In this document: one piece after another, positions 48,747-58,694 of the stretch
How the letters are laid out: every line of letters starts with the position of its first letter
Position numbering within the stretch: the first letter of the stretch is position 1
Source of the DNA: Bryobacterales bacterium
Lineage (GTDB): Bacteria; Acidobacteriota; Terriglobia; Bryobacterales; Bryobacteraceae
Length of the DNA: 64,000 bases
Reading direction: 5' to 3'
Assembly: GCA_003167495.1 (NCBI GenBank)
Contig: PMSX01000351.1
Coordinates: 31,929-95,928 of the forward strand
Translations under genes and position numbers: made by a program
Notes under the pieces: model-generated
What the model saw: only the letters and a program-made list of their open reading frames with translations
What the model was told of the DNA's origin: nothing
Database searches by the model: none

Positions 48747-49556
48747 TTAGACAGGCAAACTGAAGCGAACGGTTGAGCCATGCTCACCATCGCTTTCCAA
48801 TTGAATATGTCCTTGGTTTGCGGACAGAATCTTGTTACAAATTGCCAAACCTAGTCCGGCGCCGGGAATTCCGTTGCCATGCAGGCGCTTGAACGGCAAC
48901 AGAACCTGTTCACAAAAGCGTGGATCAATGCCAATGCCGTTATCACGTACAGTCACCGTACACTGCTCAGTTCCCTGCTCCGCACTGATGACAATTTCCG
49001 GCGGACTGGCGGAGCGGAACTTCAGCGAATTGCTCATAATATGCTCAAACACCTGAGCGATTTCAGTTTCATCGCCAAAAACCTCCGGTAGCGGATCGTG
49101 CACGATCTGCGCGCCGCAGGCGGCAATCTCCGGAGCCAATTTCAACAACGCCATTTGCAGCGGCACGTTGAGATTTACCGCTTTGCGATGCTTAGCGGAA
49201 CCGGCGCGGGAATATACTAGCATCTGTTGCAGAAGTTCGCGCATCCGCAAGGCGCTGCTGAGAATAAACGACGTGGATTCTCGATTTGCTGAATCAGCAT
49301 TTACTGGATCGGCGGCGAACTCGCGGTCCAGCAACTGCGCATAAGTAATGATGCCGCGCAAAGGCTCTTGCAGATCGTGACTAGCTGCGTACAGGAACTG
49401 CTGCAGCTGCTCGTTGGCCGCTGCCGTCTGTTGCTTTGTCTTCTCTTGACAGCTTTCATAGGCCGTTTGTAACCGAGCCAGCGAGCTTCGAAGCTGCTGA
49501 TTCTCCTCGAGCGCCTCAGCGAGGGGATCAGGGACGGGTTTCGAGGGAGAGCCCAT
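48747..49556 (-). CDS. Soluble histidine kinase without sensor domain
   Basis: A 269-residue kinase. An N-terminal coiled-coil helix (residues ~15-50) leads to a HisKA with H60 in FLYAASHDLQEPLRGIITYAQLL, and an HATPase_c with NSLKFRS, NGIGIDPRF and GAGLGLAICNKIL. No input domain or membrane segment is visible, so the signal must come from the coiled coil or a partner. It lies upstream of the sigma gene. No response regulator is adjacent. Confidence 0.85.
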   Translation of the reverse strand: MGSPSKPVPDPLAEALEENQQLRSSLARLQTAYESCQEKTKQQTAAANEQLQQFLYAASHDLQEPLRGIITYAQLLDREFAADPVNADSANRESTSFILSSALRMRELLQQMLVYSRAGSAKHRKAVNLNVPLQMALLKLAPEIAACGAQIVHDPLPEVFGDETEIAQVFEHIMSNSLKFRSASPPEIVISAEQGTEQCTVTVRDNGIGIDPRFCEQVLLPFKRLHGNGIPGAGLGLAICNKILSANQGHIQLESDGEHGSTVRFSLPV

Positions 49557-49593
49557 AGTGGTGCTTTTTTACATCGCCGAAGGATCGCAGGTG

Positions 49594-51645
49594 TTATGCG
49601 GCAGTTAGAAGGCCCAGCCGCTCCAACAGAGCGTTGGCATCGGGATCGCGTCCCATGAATTGCCTGTAAAGAAGCGCCGGGTCGTCACTATCACCGCGTT
49701 CGAGGATGAAACGGCGGTAATCACCGCCCGTCTTTGCATTAAATATGCCCTCGCGGCGAAAGCGAGTGAACGCGTCGGCATCCAGCACCTCCGCCCACTT
49801 GTAACTATAGTAGCCCGCCCCATACGCCACGGGGCTTGAGAACAAATGCGTAAAGCTGGCGATCATGCCGTAGTTCGGCGGCAGCGGCGCCGGCGAAAAG
49901 GCCGCGTAAACATCGCGCGCATAAGCCATCACATCGGGATGGACGGAGGGGTCGTATTCGCGGTGCAGTTTCAGATCCACCGTGCCGAACGCTAGCTGCC
50001 GCATCTGCATATTCGCGCTGCGGAAGTTGCGGGCGCGCTTCATTTTCTGGAAAAGCTCTTCCGGAATCGGCTCTCCCGTCTGATAGTGGCACGCGAATTT
50101 GTTCAACGCGTCGCGCTCCATGCACCAGTTCTCCATAATTTGCGAAGGAAGCTCCACAAAATCCCAGGGTACGTTGGTACCCGATAACGTTTTCACGGGA
50201 ACCAGGCTCAGCGTGTGGTGCAGTAGATGGCCGAATTCGTGAAAAATGGTTTCCACTTCGCGATGCGTGAGCAGTGACGGTTTGCCTGCCACGGGCGGAG
50301 TGAGATTACCGCAAATTAAACCGACATGCGGCTGGCCCGCGGTTGGGTTGCCGGTGAACAGAGAATCCATCCAGGCGCCGCCGCGCTTGTTCTCGCGCGG
50401 AAACCAATCGGTATAAAAGCCGCCCAAATTCGTTCCATTGGCGGCGTCCTCCACCTTGAAATATTTCACCGCTGTGTCCCAGCCCTGAACATCAGGCTGC
50501 TCGATCACTTTGATTCCCAAGAGCTGGCTGAAGATGGCGAACATGCCAGCCACCACTCGCTCGAGCTCAAAATAGGGCCGCAATTCTTCTTCGTCGAACT
50601 CATAGAGCGCGATGCGCTGTTTCTCGGCAATATACCCAACATCCCAAGGCTCAATGCTCTGGTAGCCGAGTTCCTTACCCGTCTTCTGAAGGCTTTCGTT
50701 TTCAGCGCTGAAAAACGGCAGCGTTTTGACGTACAGATCTTCCAGAAATTGTTGCGCGCGCTCCCCGGTATGGGCCATGCGCTCATCGAGCACAAAATCC
50801 GCGAAGTCTCGATAGCCGAGGAGTTCGGCTTTAGCGCGGCGCAAGCGAAGTATTTCGGCGATCAACGGCCGGTTGTCGAGCGCACCATCCACCGCGGCGC
50901 GCGTATTGGAGGCGAACCAAAGATCGCGGCGTATGTCGCGGTTATCCAAGTAGGTCAGGGCCGCTGTGTAGCTGGGAGCTTGCAGCGTCAGACGCCACCC
51001 TTCCCTGCCCTTGCTCTTGGCGCTCTCTCGCGCGGCTTCGATGGCCGATTCCGGCAGACCGGCGAGCTGCGCCTGATCGTCAATCATAAGATCGAAGGCG
51101 TTGGTCGCGTCCAGCACGTTTTGCGAAAACTTTGTGGTGGTCTTGGTCAACGCCACGTCTAGCTCTTCCAGCCTTTTCTTGCCAGCCGCGTCGAGGTCGG
51201 CGCCGGCCCGGCGAAAACCCGTCACGCTCTTCTTCAAGTAACGCCTATGCACGGGTTCGAGCGTCGCCTTGTCGACAGATTCATCGACTGCTTTCACGGC
51301 GGCCCAAAGATTTTCATCCAGCGCGATAGATGTATAGAAAACGCTCACTGGTTCTTGCACAGCATTGTACGCGTCGCGTAGTGCGGGGCTGGTAACTACC
51401 CCCTCTAGGTGCCGAACTACGCCCATGGCGAAGTCGAGCGGTTCGGTAGCGGTATCCAACGCCAGAATAATGTCGCGATAAGTGCGCGGAACACTGGGGC
51501 CGCTCAGCGCGGCAATCCGTGCCTTCACCAGATCGAGCAACTGGTGGATGGCAGGTTCAACTTGTTCGGCTTTGACGGCGCCAAACTGGATCGGAAAGCG
51601 CGCCGCTAACAGAGGGGTATCAATAATTTGCGTGGCCAATTTCAA
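49594..51645 (-). CDS. M3 family oligopeptidase (OpdA-like)
   Basis: About 683-residue M3 metallopeptidase with the zinc motif HEFGH in EVETIFHEFGHLLHHTLS, followed downstream by FVELPSQIMENW. It hydrolyses short peptides in the cytoplasm. The start is uncertain: TTG at 51645 (or 51639) is proposed because longer readings run into the PIN toxin gene, which ends at 51678. The family signature FRSANMQMRQLAFGTVDLKLH is visible in the C-terminal part. Confidence 0.85.
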   Translation of the reverse strand: MKLATQIIDTPLLAARFPIQFGAVKAEQVEPAIHQLLDLVKARIAALSGPSVPRTYRDIILALDTATEPLDFAMGVVRHLEGVVTSPALRDAYNAVQEPVSVFYTSIALDENLWAAVKAVDESVDKATLEPVHRRYLKKSVTGFRRAGADLDAAGKKRLEELDVALTKTTTKFSQNVLDATNAFDLMIDDQAQLAGLPESAIEAARESAKSKGREGWRLTLQAPSYTAALTYLDNRDIRRDLWFASNTRAAVDGALDNRPLIAEILRLRRAKAELLGYRDFADFVLDERMAHTGERAQQFLEDLYVKTLPFFSAENESLQKTGKELGYQSIEPWDVGYIAEKQRIALYEFDEEELRPYFELERVVAGMFAIFSQLLGIKVIEQPDVQGWDTAVKYFKVEDAANGTNLGGFYTDWFPRENKRGGAWMDSLFTGNPTAGQPHVGLICGNLTPPVAGKPSLLTHREVETIFHEFGHLLHHTLSLVPVKTLSGTNVPWDFVELPSQIMENWCMERDALNKFACHYQTGEPIPEELFQKMKRARNFRSANMQMRQLAFGTVDLKLHREYDPSVHPDVMAYARDVYAAFSPAPLPPNYGMIASFTHLFSSPVAYGAGYYSYKWAEVLDADAFTRFRREGIFNAKTGGDYRRFILERGDSDDPALLYRQFMGRDPDANALLERLGLLTAA

Positions 51646-51677
51646 TTCTATCTGAAGAAACCGCGGCCACAAATCAT

Positions 51678-52094
51678 TTAGGCCTCGCTTTCGCGCATGT
51701 AGATCTCCACTCGATCGGTGGTCCAAGTAGCAAACCCACAACCAAAGAAGTCGTTATCTTCCGTCCAAATTGCGCACCGAAGAGCCAAAGCCGTGGCAAG
51801 GATCGGCCAATCCTCCGGATCTCGATGGATAAGCCGCTCCCGAGCTACGGTCTCAAAGGCGGCGTACGTGTCGCGCTCGACCAACTGGACCAACCGGCGA
51901 AGCGAATCCCACATAGCTGATGTAACCTCAGAGTTGACTCCTCGCCCTTCGAGAATCCCTGGCAGATGCTCCTGAGCCTCATCGAACGCTACATCAGGTG
52001 CGAAGAAATCAGTATCCTCAATGTACCGAGTAAGCAATATCGCTCCGAGCACACCTCGAATCAGGATGTTGGCGTCCAGAATTAAGGTCTTCAA
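51678..52094 (-). CDS. PIN-domain toxin (VapC-like)
   Basis: A 138-residue PIN ribonuclease: MKTLILDANILIRGVLG with the first acidic residue, RDPEDWPILATALALRCAIWTEDNDFFG with later acids. PIN toxins cleave tRNA or rRNA. Its start overlaps the antitoxin stop by 4 bases, completing a type II toxin-antitoxin operon. It is chromosomal, between M3 and M13 peptidases. Confidence 0.88.
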   Translation of the reverse strand: MKTLILDANILIRGVLGAILLTRYIEDTDFFAPDVAFDEAQEHLPGILEGRGVNSEVTSAMWDSLRRLVQLVERDTYAAFETVARERLIHRDPEDWPILATALALRCAIWTEDNDFFGCGFATWTTDRVEIYMRESEA

Positions 52095-52360
52095 CTCTTG
52101 GACACTCGGCGATCCCGGCGCGCTTTCTTAAAATCGGCTACGAGCTCATCTTCGCTCGTGCCCGCAGCGGCGATCAGAGATTGCATCTTTTTTCCCGCCG
52201 CTCGAAGCGCCTCCAAATCTGCCTCGCTTGGTTTCCGGTGCGTGGGAATATAGATTCCGATCGTTGCACCGTGGCGCGTGATCGCGACCGGCGTCCGTGA
52301 TTCGAGATAACTCGCCAAGTTTTCACGAAATTCCCGGATACCAATTCTAGTCGACTGCAT
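52091..52360 (-). CDS. Phd/YefM-type antitoxin
   Basis: An 89-residue antitoxin: RIGIREFRENLASYLESRTPVAITRHGATIGIYIPTHR is the Phd/YefM DNA-binding fold, with a charged toxin-binding C-terminus. It starts the operon and represses it, likely by binding the TGTACA palindrome at 52378-52389. It is followed by the PIN toxin. Confidence 0.88.
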   Translation of the reverse strand: MQSTRIGIREFRENLASYLESRTPVAITRHGATIGIYIPTHRKPSEADLEALRAAGKKMQSLIAAAGTSEDELVADFKKARRDRRVSKS

Positions 52361-52370
52361 TTTTTTTCAA

Positions 52371-52389
52371 ATTATCCTTGTGTACACAA
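52371..52389. promoter_or_regulatory. TA promoter with TGTACA palindrome
   Basis: A perfect 12-base palindrome TTGTGTACACAA (52378-52389) lies upstream of the antitoxin ATG. The minus-strand -10 GATAAT (reverse complement of 52371-52376) is adjacent. YefM-type antitoxins bind core TGTACA palindromes, so this is a likely autoregulatory operator. The -35 is weak. Confidence 0.7.
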
Positions 52390-52431
52390 TGATAACGCAT
52401 TTGCGCACGCCTGCTACGGGCCTCCGCCCAT

Positions 52432-54483
52432 CTACCAAACCCGGCAAGCTTTCGCCGCCACCATTTTGTCGGTCGGCTTGCAACTGAACGCTTTTCCGAA
52501 CTCGGGCATATTTGAAACCGTTCCGTCTACCCGGAATTGGGCTGGCGCGTGCGGGTCGGTCTGCACCTGCAACCGAGTCGCTTCCGGGCGCTCGTTCTCG
52601 CACCAGACTTGCGCAAAGCCAACGAAGAACTGCTGCGTCTGTGTGTAGCCGTCCTGAGTTTGACTGAGCGGAATCGATTTCTTAGCCAAAACGCTCAATA
52701 GAGCCAGATACGCGAGTCGAATCCCGCCATTGTCGGCTGTGTTCTCTCCAAGTGTCAGGCGTCCGTTGAGTTCGACGCCGGGAACGGGGCTATAGCCGCC
52801 GTACTCATTCACAAAACAATCGGAGAGCTTGGTGAATCGGTCGCGATCGTTCTTCGTCCACCAGTCCTTCAAGTTGCCATCGCCGTCGTACTGCCGCCCT
52901 TCGTCGTCGAAACCATGTGTGAGTTCATGGCCGATGACTGCGCCTACGGCTCCATAATTGACCGAATCGCGTGCGTCGTTCGAATAAAACGGTGGTTGCA
53001 GAATGCCGGCCGGAAAATTGATGTTGTTCTCCGTCGGTTCGTAATACGCGTTGACAGTGGGAGGAGTCATCTCCCACTCGCTGCGATCTACCGGTTGACC
53101 AATCTTGGCAATCTCACGGTGGCTTTCAAATTGATTGGCGCGATACCAGTTTCCAAAGTAGTCTTCGCTGGCAATATGAATGGAAGAATAATCGCGCCAA
53201 TGGTCGGGATATCCAATCTTTCTAGTGACCGCCGCCAGTTTTTCCAGCGCGCGTTTCTTAGTGACCGGACTCATCCACGTAATGGAATTGATATCGCGCT
53301 TCATTTGTTCCTCAATTGCGGCGACCATTTGCAGCGTGCGGACCTTGCCTTCTTCGGCGTGAGTGCGCTCCACAAAGAGGCGGCCCAGAGCTTCACCCAG
53401 CTCTTCATCGACGCCGGAAACACAACGCTTCCAACGCGGCCTGATTTGCGAAGCGCCCGTTAAAGCACGGCTGTAAAATTCGAAGTTTTCATTCACAAAA
53501 GCATGCGGCAACAAGCGCGCACTGGCGCTGATGTAGTGCCAAGCCAGATAGTCCTTCAAGTGGGGAAGGGGTTCGTTGGCCAATAGATCATTCAGCGCTT
53601 TCTGAAACGCCGGCACTGAAACATTGAGAGTACTGAACTTGGGAGATTGTATGGCCTGGAAATAATCCGGGAAGGAAAATGCAGGCGACTCCGCGGCCAA
53701 CTCGGCAAGCGATGTGCGATGAACCAGAAGTTTCGGGTCCCGCCGCGCGGTGATATCAAGCGAACCTTTCGCCAGCGCGGTTTCAATCCGCATAACCTCC
53801 GTTGCTTGTTTGGCTGCGAGTGACGGCTCAACCCCTCCGAGCTCGAGCATCTTGGCAATATGCGCGACATATTTCTTCCGGATGTCTTCGGAATGGGAGT
53901 CGGTACGGAAGTAGAAATCTTTTTCCGGCAGGCCCAACCCGCCTTGATCCAGATTCGCAATGTCGCGGCGGGCGTTATCTGGATCAGGTTCAGGGGAGAA
54001 GCTAAAAAACACTTGCACCTGAAGGCTGTGCAGCCGGGCGATTTCCGCCAGTAAATCGGCCCGCGTGGCAATTGCGGCGATGCGATCCAGTTCTGGCCAC
54101 AGCGGCGCGGACCCCAGCTTTTCAATGAAATCTTCATTGCTGCAAGATTGATAGAACGCTCCTACCTGCTGGTCGATAAGCGACCGTTCCTGATGGGCGG
54201 CGGAATCTTCCAAGATAGAGCGCAGAATCTTTTGATTGTTTTCAAACAGAACGTCAAAGCGCCCCCAGCTTGCTTCATCCGGCGGAATTGGATTCGCTTT
54301 CAGCCATCCGCCGCAAGCATATTGATAAAAATCGTTGCACGGATCACCCGTTTTATCAATAGCGGTCAGGTCAATCCCACTTTGTGATTGCGCTGTGCCG
54401 CAAACCGGCAGTAACAACAGGACCGCGGAACAAAAAGGAACCGTGCACCGTTTCAAAATCGGGTTACCAGACCCGGCAGGCAT
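52432..54483 (-). CDS. Secreted M13 metallopeptidase, second copy
   Basis: A 683-residue neprilysin-type M13 peptidase. A signal peptide (TVPFCSAVLLLLPVCGTAQS) precedes the family start DPCNDFYQYACGGWLKANPIPP. The zinc motif is HELTH (VIGHELTHGFDDEG), and GENTADNGG supplies the third ligand. These enzymes cleave peptides outside the cytoplasm. The ATG at 54483 overlaps the upstream M13 stop by 20 bases, so it is translationally coupled to it. Confidence 0.93.
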   Translation of the reverse strand: MPAGSGNPILKRCTVPFCSAVLLLLPVCGTAQSQSGIDLTAIDKTGDPCNDFYQYACGGWLKANPIPPDEASWGRFDVLFENNQKILRSILEDSAAHQERSLIDQQVGAFYQSCSNEDFIEKLGSAPLWPELDRIAAIATRADLLAEIARLHSLQVQVFFSFSPEPDPDNARRDIANLDQGGLGLPEKDFYFRTDSHSEDIRKKYVAHIAKMLELGGVEPSLAAKQATEVMRIETALAKGSLDITARRDPKLLVHRTSLAELAAESPAFSFPDYFQAIQSPKFSTLNVSVPAFQKALNDLLANEPLPHLKDYLAWHYISASARLLPHAFVNENFEFYSRALTGASQIRPRWKRCVSGVDEELGEALGRLFVERTHAEEGKVRTLQMVAAIEEQMKRDINSITWMSPVTKKRALEKLAAVTRKIGYPDHWRDYSSIHIASEDYFGNWYRANQFESHREIAKIGQPVDRSEWEMTPPTVNAYYEPTENNINFPAGILQPPFYSNDARDSVNYGAVGAVIGHELTHGFDDEGRQYDGDGNLKDWWTKNDRDRFTKLSDCFVNEYGGYSPVPGVELNGRLTLGENTADNGGIRLAYLALLSVLAKKSIPLSQTQDGYTQTQQFFVGFAQVWCENERPEATRLQVQTDPHAPAQFRVDGTVSNMPEFGKAFSCKPTDKMVAAKACRVW

Positions 54484-56479
54484 TGGCCGAGACCATGGGC
54501 TGCCCTGCCGAGCACGCGAAAGCGTTAGCAAATTCCGGCATGTTCTGGACAACGCCATCCACACGGAATTCACCCGGCGAGTGAGGGTCGGTGCGCGCCA
54601 GGCTCTTGGACGCTTCGGGCCGTGCGTTTTGACACCAGATCTGCGCGTAACCAAGGAAGAAGCGTTGCTGCGGGGTGAAACCATCGAGTTTTTCCTTTTT
54701 GACCGAGCCGTCGTCCATACTGCTGAGCAAAGCCATAAAAGCGAGCCGGACGCCGGCGTTATCGGCGCCATTCTCGCCCAGCGTGAGCCGTCCATTTAAG
54801 TTGACTCCTTCCACTGGGCTGAAGCCGGAGTATTCATTCGCGATACAATCAACGCGTTTTTTAAACTCCGCATTGTCCTGCTCCGTCCACCAGTCGCGCA
54901 GATTGCCATCGGCGTCGAACTGGCGGCCTTGGTCGTCGAAACCATGCGTGAGTTCATGCCCGATCACCGCGCCAATGCCCCCGAAATTAACAGCCATGTC
55001 GGCATTGGCACTAAAGAAGGGAGGCTGCAGGATGCCGGCGGGAAAATTAATGTTGTTCTGCAGCGGGCTGTAGTAAGCGTTCACTGTGGGAGGAGTCATG
55101 CCAAACTCCGCGCGGTCCACCGGTTTGCCGATTTTGTCAAGGTTGCGATGGACTTCAAACTCGCGCGCATTGCGCACATCGGCCACCAGATTGTCGCTGA
55201 CAGAAACCGCGGCATAATCTTTCCACTTTTCCGGATAGCCGATTTTGTTGGTGACGCCCTTGAGTTTCACCAGTGCCTGTTCCTTTGTCGCCGCACTCAT
55301 CCAGGTCAGCGAATCGATGTCGGCGGCCATCTCTTTTTCGATGAGCGCCACAAGCTGGCGGGTGCGTTCTTTTGACTGGCCTGGAAAGGCTTTTTCCACA
55401 TACTTCTGGCCCACCGCGTCACCCAAGCTGCGGTCTGTCAGTTGCACGCAGCGTTTCCAGCGCGGCTGCAGTTCCTTGGTGCCGTTCAAATAGCGTTGAA
55501 AGAAATCAAAATCGGCGTCCACGAAGGGCTTGCTGAGTTCCTCGGCGTAATTATTTACGTAGTGCCAGGTGAGATAGCTCTTCAGATCATCTAAGCTGCT
55601 CGAATCAACGAGCGCGCCTAAGTTCTTGAAGAAATCGGGAACGGAGACGTTCAGCGAGTCGAAGGCGGGCGCCTGACGGTCGGCAAAGTAGCGTTTGAAA
55701 TCGAACGATGGCGCTAGAGCCTCTAGTTGTGCGACGGTCATTCTGTTGTGCAAGAGATGCGGATTGCGGCGCGCCGTGCGGTCAAGCGAGGCTTTCGCCA
55801 GAGACGTTTCCAGCGCGAGCACCGCTTTCGCCTTGGCGTCCGCATCAGTTTGAGAGATGCCGGTCAACTGAAACATTTGCGAGACGTGGGCTACATACTT
55901 ATCGCGCTTCTCAGCGTCTTTCTCCTCCACGTAGTAACTCTTGTCGGGTAGTCCCAGGCCTCCTTGATCCACATCGGCAATGGTCATGCGCGCGTTGTCG
56001 GAATCGGGTGTGGAATTGAAACGGAAGAAACCATCCACGCCTTGGTTGTGCAAGCGAGCCACTTCCGCAGCCAGATCCGCTTTAGTGGTCAACGATTGAA
56101 TTCGGTCCATCCCTGGTTTGATCGGCGTATAGCCCGCTTTATCGACAGCGGTCTCGTTCATGCAGGAGCTGTAGAACGTGCCAATTTTTTGGTCTGTCGC
56201 AGACCGGCTAGTGTGGGCGGCGGCATCGTCCAGGATCTCGCGCAGCACCGTTTGGTTGTGTTCGGCCAGCTCGTTGAAGCGGCCCCAGCGCGAATACTGA
56301 GGCGGAATTGGATTGGCTTTCATCCAACTGCCGCACGCATAAGCATAGAAGTTCTGACAGGGGTTGACCGACGGATCGATGGATTTCAGATCAATGCCGC
56401 TCGAAACGGATGACGTCTGGGCAAAGAGCATGTTCGAAAGCGCTAGCGCAACGATGGAGGAAAGGCCGTAAATCCGCAT
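54464..56479 (-). CDS. Secreted M13 metallopeptidase, first copy
   Basis: A 671-residue M13 peptidase from ATG 56479: signal peptide MRIYGLSSIVALALSNMLFAQ, then NPCQNFYAYACGSWMKANPIPP, zinc motif in VIGHELTHGFDDQG and GENGADNAGVRLA. It is closely related to the following M13 gene (same order of motifs), so they arose by tandem duplication. Extended upstream frames would add unlikely residues. Periplasmic or extracellular peptide degradation is expected. Confidence 0.93.
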   Translation of the reverse strand: MRIYGLSSIVALALSNMLFAQTSSVSSGIDLKSIDPSVNPCQNFYAYACGSWMKANPIPPQYSRWGRFNELAEHNQTVLREILDDAAAHTSRSATDQKIGTFYSSCMNETAVDKAGYTPIKPGMDRIQSLTTKADLAAEVARLHNQGVDGFFRFNSTPDSDNARMTIADVDQGGLGLPDKSYYVEEKDAEKRDKYVAHVSQMFQLTGISQTDADAKAKAVLALETSLAKASLDRTARRNPHLLHNRMTVAQLEALAPSFDFKRYFADRQAPAFDSLNVSVPDFFKNLGALVDSSSLDDLKSYLTWHYVNNYAEELSKPFVDADFDFFQRYLNGTKELQPRWKRCVQLTDRSLGDAVGQKYVEKAFPGQSKERTRQLVALIEKEMAADIDSLTWMSAATKEQALVKLKGVTNKIGYPEKWKDYAAVSVSDNLVADVRNAREFEVHRNLDKIGKPVDRAEFGMTPPTVNAYYSPLQNNINFPAGILQPPFFSANADMAVNFGGIGAVIGHELTHGFDDQGRQFDADGNLRDWWTEQDNAEFKKRVDCIANEYSGFSPVEGVNLNGRLTLGENGADNAGVRLAFMALLSSMDDGSVKKEKLDGFTPQQRFFLGYAQIWCQNARPEASKSLARTDPHSPGEFRVDGVVQNMPEFANAFACSAGQPMVSANACRVW

Positions 56480-56624
56480 ACAACAGAAATAACAGATTCG
56501 GAACAGTGACCTTCCGGAGGGACAGGCTGAAGTGAGCTGTTCGAATTTTCGTGAGCATCGCACCCCAACCCAGAGCCCTGAACACAATTCCCCCTCGAAC
56601 AATTGTCTGAATTGGCTATCGCAA

Positions 56625-57026
56625 TTACTCGAGGCGCATCAGCTGCACTCGCTGTAAATCGCTCAGGAACGGCGAACTGTTGACTGCGCTATCCAACGTT
56701 GCTTTAAGGTGTTGGCCAAAACCTTCCAAGACAACCCCAATGATCCAGCCGCTTAACGCCACGAAAGCACCGGACAGGATGACGGAAATTAGATAGAGAT
56801 TATGTTGCGCTTGGTCACTGGCGATAGCAACCATTGCCGGATTGGGCCGCATCACAGCGGCACTCGCCAAAGTACCGAACACAATCAAAACGAATCCTGC
56901 GAGCACGCCCGCCCCTTTACACACTTGACTCAAGCCACTCATGCTCTGGGCCACACGGTAGCCGTCTCTATATCGAGAAATGGCCTTGGCGCTCTTGTCT
57001 ATCGGCCCTGGTGCAGGTGTTGCCAT
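56625..57026 (-). CDS. Small membrane protein
   Basis: A 133-residue protein from ATG 57026. It has two hydrophobic helices (GAGVLAGFVLIVFGTLASAAV and LYLISVILSGAFVALSGWIIGVVL) separated by a short loop, and an amphipathic C-terminus. No conserved motif. It lies alone between the M13 and solute-binding genes. Function unknown. Confidence 0.6.
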   Translation of the reverse strand: MATPAPGPIDKSAKAISRYRDGYRVAQSMSGLSQVCKGAGVLAGFVLIVFGTLASAAVMRPNPAMVAIASDQAQHNLYLISVILSGAFVALSGWIIGVVLEGFGQHLKATLDSAVNSSPFLSDLQRVQLMRLE

Positions 57027-57213
57027 CCTGCAAAGGTATGTATCACAAAAGGTCGCCAGATACAAGAGAAAAAACGAGAGGCGCAGAACAAACGAGCGGG
57101 GCCGCTCAGTTTTGGAAGAAGCCGTTCATTTCGTACCCGTATTTGTTCTGGTTCGGCGATGGCGGTAAACGCTTATTCTGTCAAAGACCAACCCAGCGGT
57201 CGGGGCTTTGAAT

Positions 57214-58551
57214 CTACAGATTAGGCGATCGCATGAGTGAAACGAGTTCCGCCTGCAGTTGTATCAATGCTTCATGCGAATTTCGCTTTCCGGAAATAAC
57301 GTCGTGGACGGCTTTCGAGTAGGCGCGCGAAACAACCGCATATTTCTTGCCCGTTATCGCAGCGGGCCGCGCGAACATGCCCATTTGCCAACGTTGGCTG
57401 GGCCAACCGTGAAAAGCAGTGTCCTGAAGCAAAGTCAAATCATTCACCAGACTTGTCCGCGAAGGCATGGTACTCGTGGCTAGCAGTCTTCGCCTCTGCA
57501 CATCGGGGGAAATCAGGTAACGGACGACCTGAGCTGCCGCTGCGGGGTTGACCGAGTATCTGGATACGGCCAAGCCCATTCCGCCAAAAGTCCACGCGTA
57601 GCCTTTTCTTCCGGCTGGCAGGGGAGTAGTTGAGAACGTTTTCGCCAAGAGTGGGGAATCCTTGCTAAGCCCATACAACGAGGGCCACCCGCGCGCAAAA
57701 GCGGCTGAACCGGCCAGCCAGAGGTTGGAAGCATCTTCTTCGTCGTACTCGACTACACTCGGCGGGGAAATCGTGCCAACCCAAGAACGCGCGCGCTTCA
57801 ACGCGTATTCCGCCGCCGGGTTACACGCGGTGATTGCGCCCGATTTATCAATTAAATCCGCGCCTTCGGCCCGCTGCCACTCCAGCGCATTGCAGTTCAG
57901 ACATTCACCTTCGGCTCCTTGCCAGATGTACCCCCAGAAATCGGCCTTACCTGCTTTGCGCTCACCATCCTGAATGACTTTGGCCATGCGCCCCAATTCA
58001 TCCCAGGTCTGGGGCGGCCGTTGGTAGCCGTATTTTTTCAGCAAATCAATGCGGTAGTAAAGAACTGCAGTTTCCATGGTTTCAGGAAGGGCCAGCAGTT
58101 TTCCGTTAACCGTAAAAGCGTCTAACAGACTTTTATCGATGGCTGTTAGTTCGTCACCGACATAGGGTTTCAGATCTATCAGATCGTCGGCCAAAAGCCC
58201 AGGCCAGATGTTGTCGATGCCGCATATATCCGGCTCAGGGGATTTCTTTCCAAAAATGTCCTGAAGGAGCCTCAACCGGGTATCGACACTGTCGTAATCG
58301 GCCAGGGTGTTCACCCGGACTCCGGTTTTCTTTTGGTAATTACGCAGCTCACTCAATACGAATGAAAGGTCGGCGGGGTTCTCGCCGCTCGGCATCATTG
58401 TTAGAACCTGAGACTGCCTGCTTGGAGCGGATGCCTGAACAGCTGGGTGATGCGAACAAGCGATAAAGAAACAAAAGCACAACAGCAAGACGCCTAGCGA
58501 ATGCAAAAAGAGCCTGCGCGATGACAGACGGACTCGGAGGCTGTTATTCAT
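57214..58551 (-). CDS. ABC-type solute-binding lipoprotein
   Basis: A 445-residue extracellular solute-binding protein (family 1, sugar type) starting at ATG 58551. The N-terminal LGVLLLCFCFFIAC is a lipoprotein signal, with Cys after FIA. It has LTMMPSGENPADLSFVLSELRNYQKKTG and MEGETGVNTL-like binding-domain features, including WNELGRMAKVIQDGERKAG-type motif (QTWDELGRMAKVIQDG). No ABC permease or ATPase is adjacent. The gene is divergent from a hybrid histidine kinase, so it may present a ligand to it. Confidence 0.85.
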   Translation of the reverse strand: MNNSLRVRLSSRRLFLHSLGVLLLCFCFFIACSHHPAVQASAPSRQSQVLTMMPSGENPADLSFVLSELRNYQKKTGVRVNTLADYDSVDTRLRLLQDIFGKKSPEPDICGIDNIWPGLLADDLIDLKPYVGDELTAIDKSLLDAFTVNGKLLALPETMETAVLYYRIDLLKKYGYQRPPQTWDELGRMAKVIQDGERKAGKADFWGYIWQGAEGECLNCNALEWQRAEGADLIDKSGAITACNPAAEYALKRARSWVGTISPPSVVEYDEEDASNLWLAGSAAFARGWPSLYGLSKDSPLLAKTFSTTPLPAGRKGYAWTFGGMGLAVSRYSVNPAAAAQVVRYLISPDVQRRRLLATSTMPSRTSLVNDLTLLQDTAFHGWPSQRWQMGMFARPAAITGKKYAVVSRAYSKAVHDVISGKRNSHEALIQLQAELVSLMRSPNL

Positions 58552-58694
58552 TGCCAAAATAGTTTCCTGGATGCAGTCTTATCGGCTTAGAATCGCTGCG
58601 GGATTAGGGCGATTTTCCTGGCACTCCAGGGCCTACAGCTTGCCGCGTCCAGGCCGATAAGTGATAAGGGAGTACAAAGTAAGACTTTCTGATT

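Noticed and set aside
51646..51741. Longer M3 peptidase start
   Set aside because: It would overlap the PIN toxin gene and begin with residues unlike the family.
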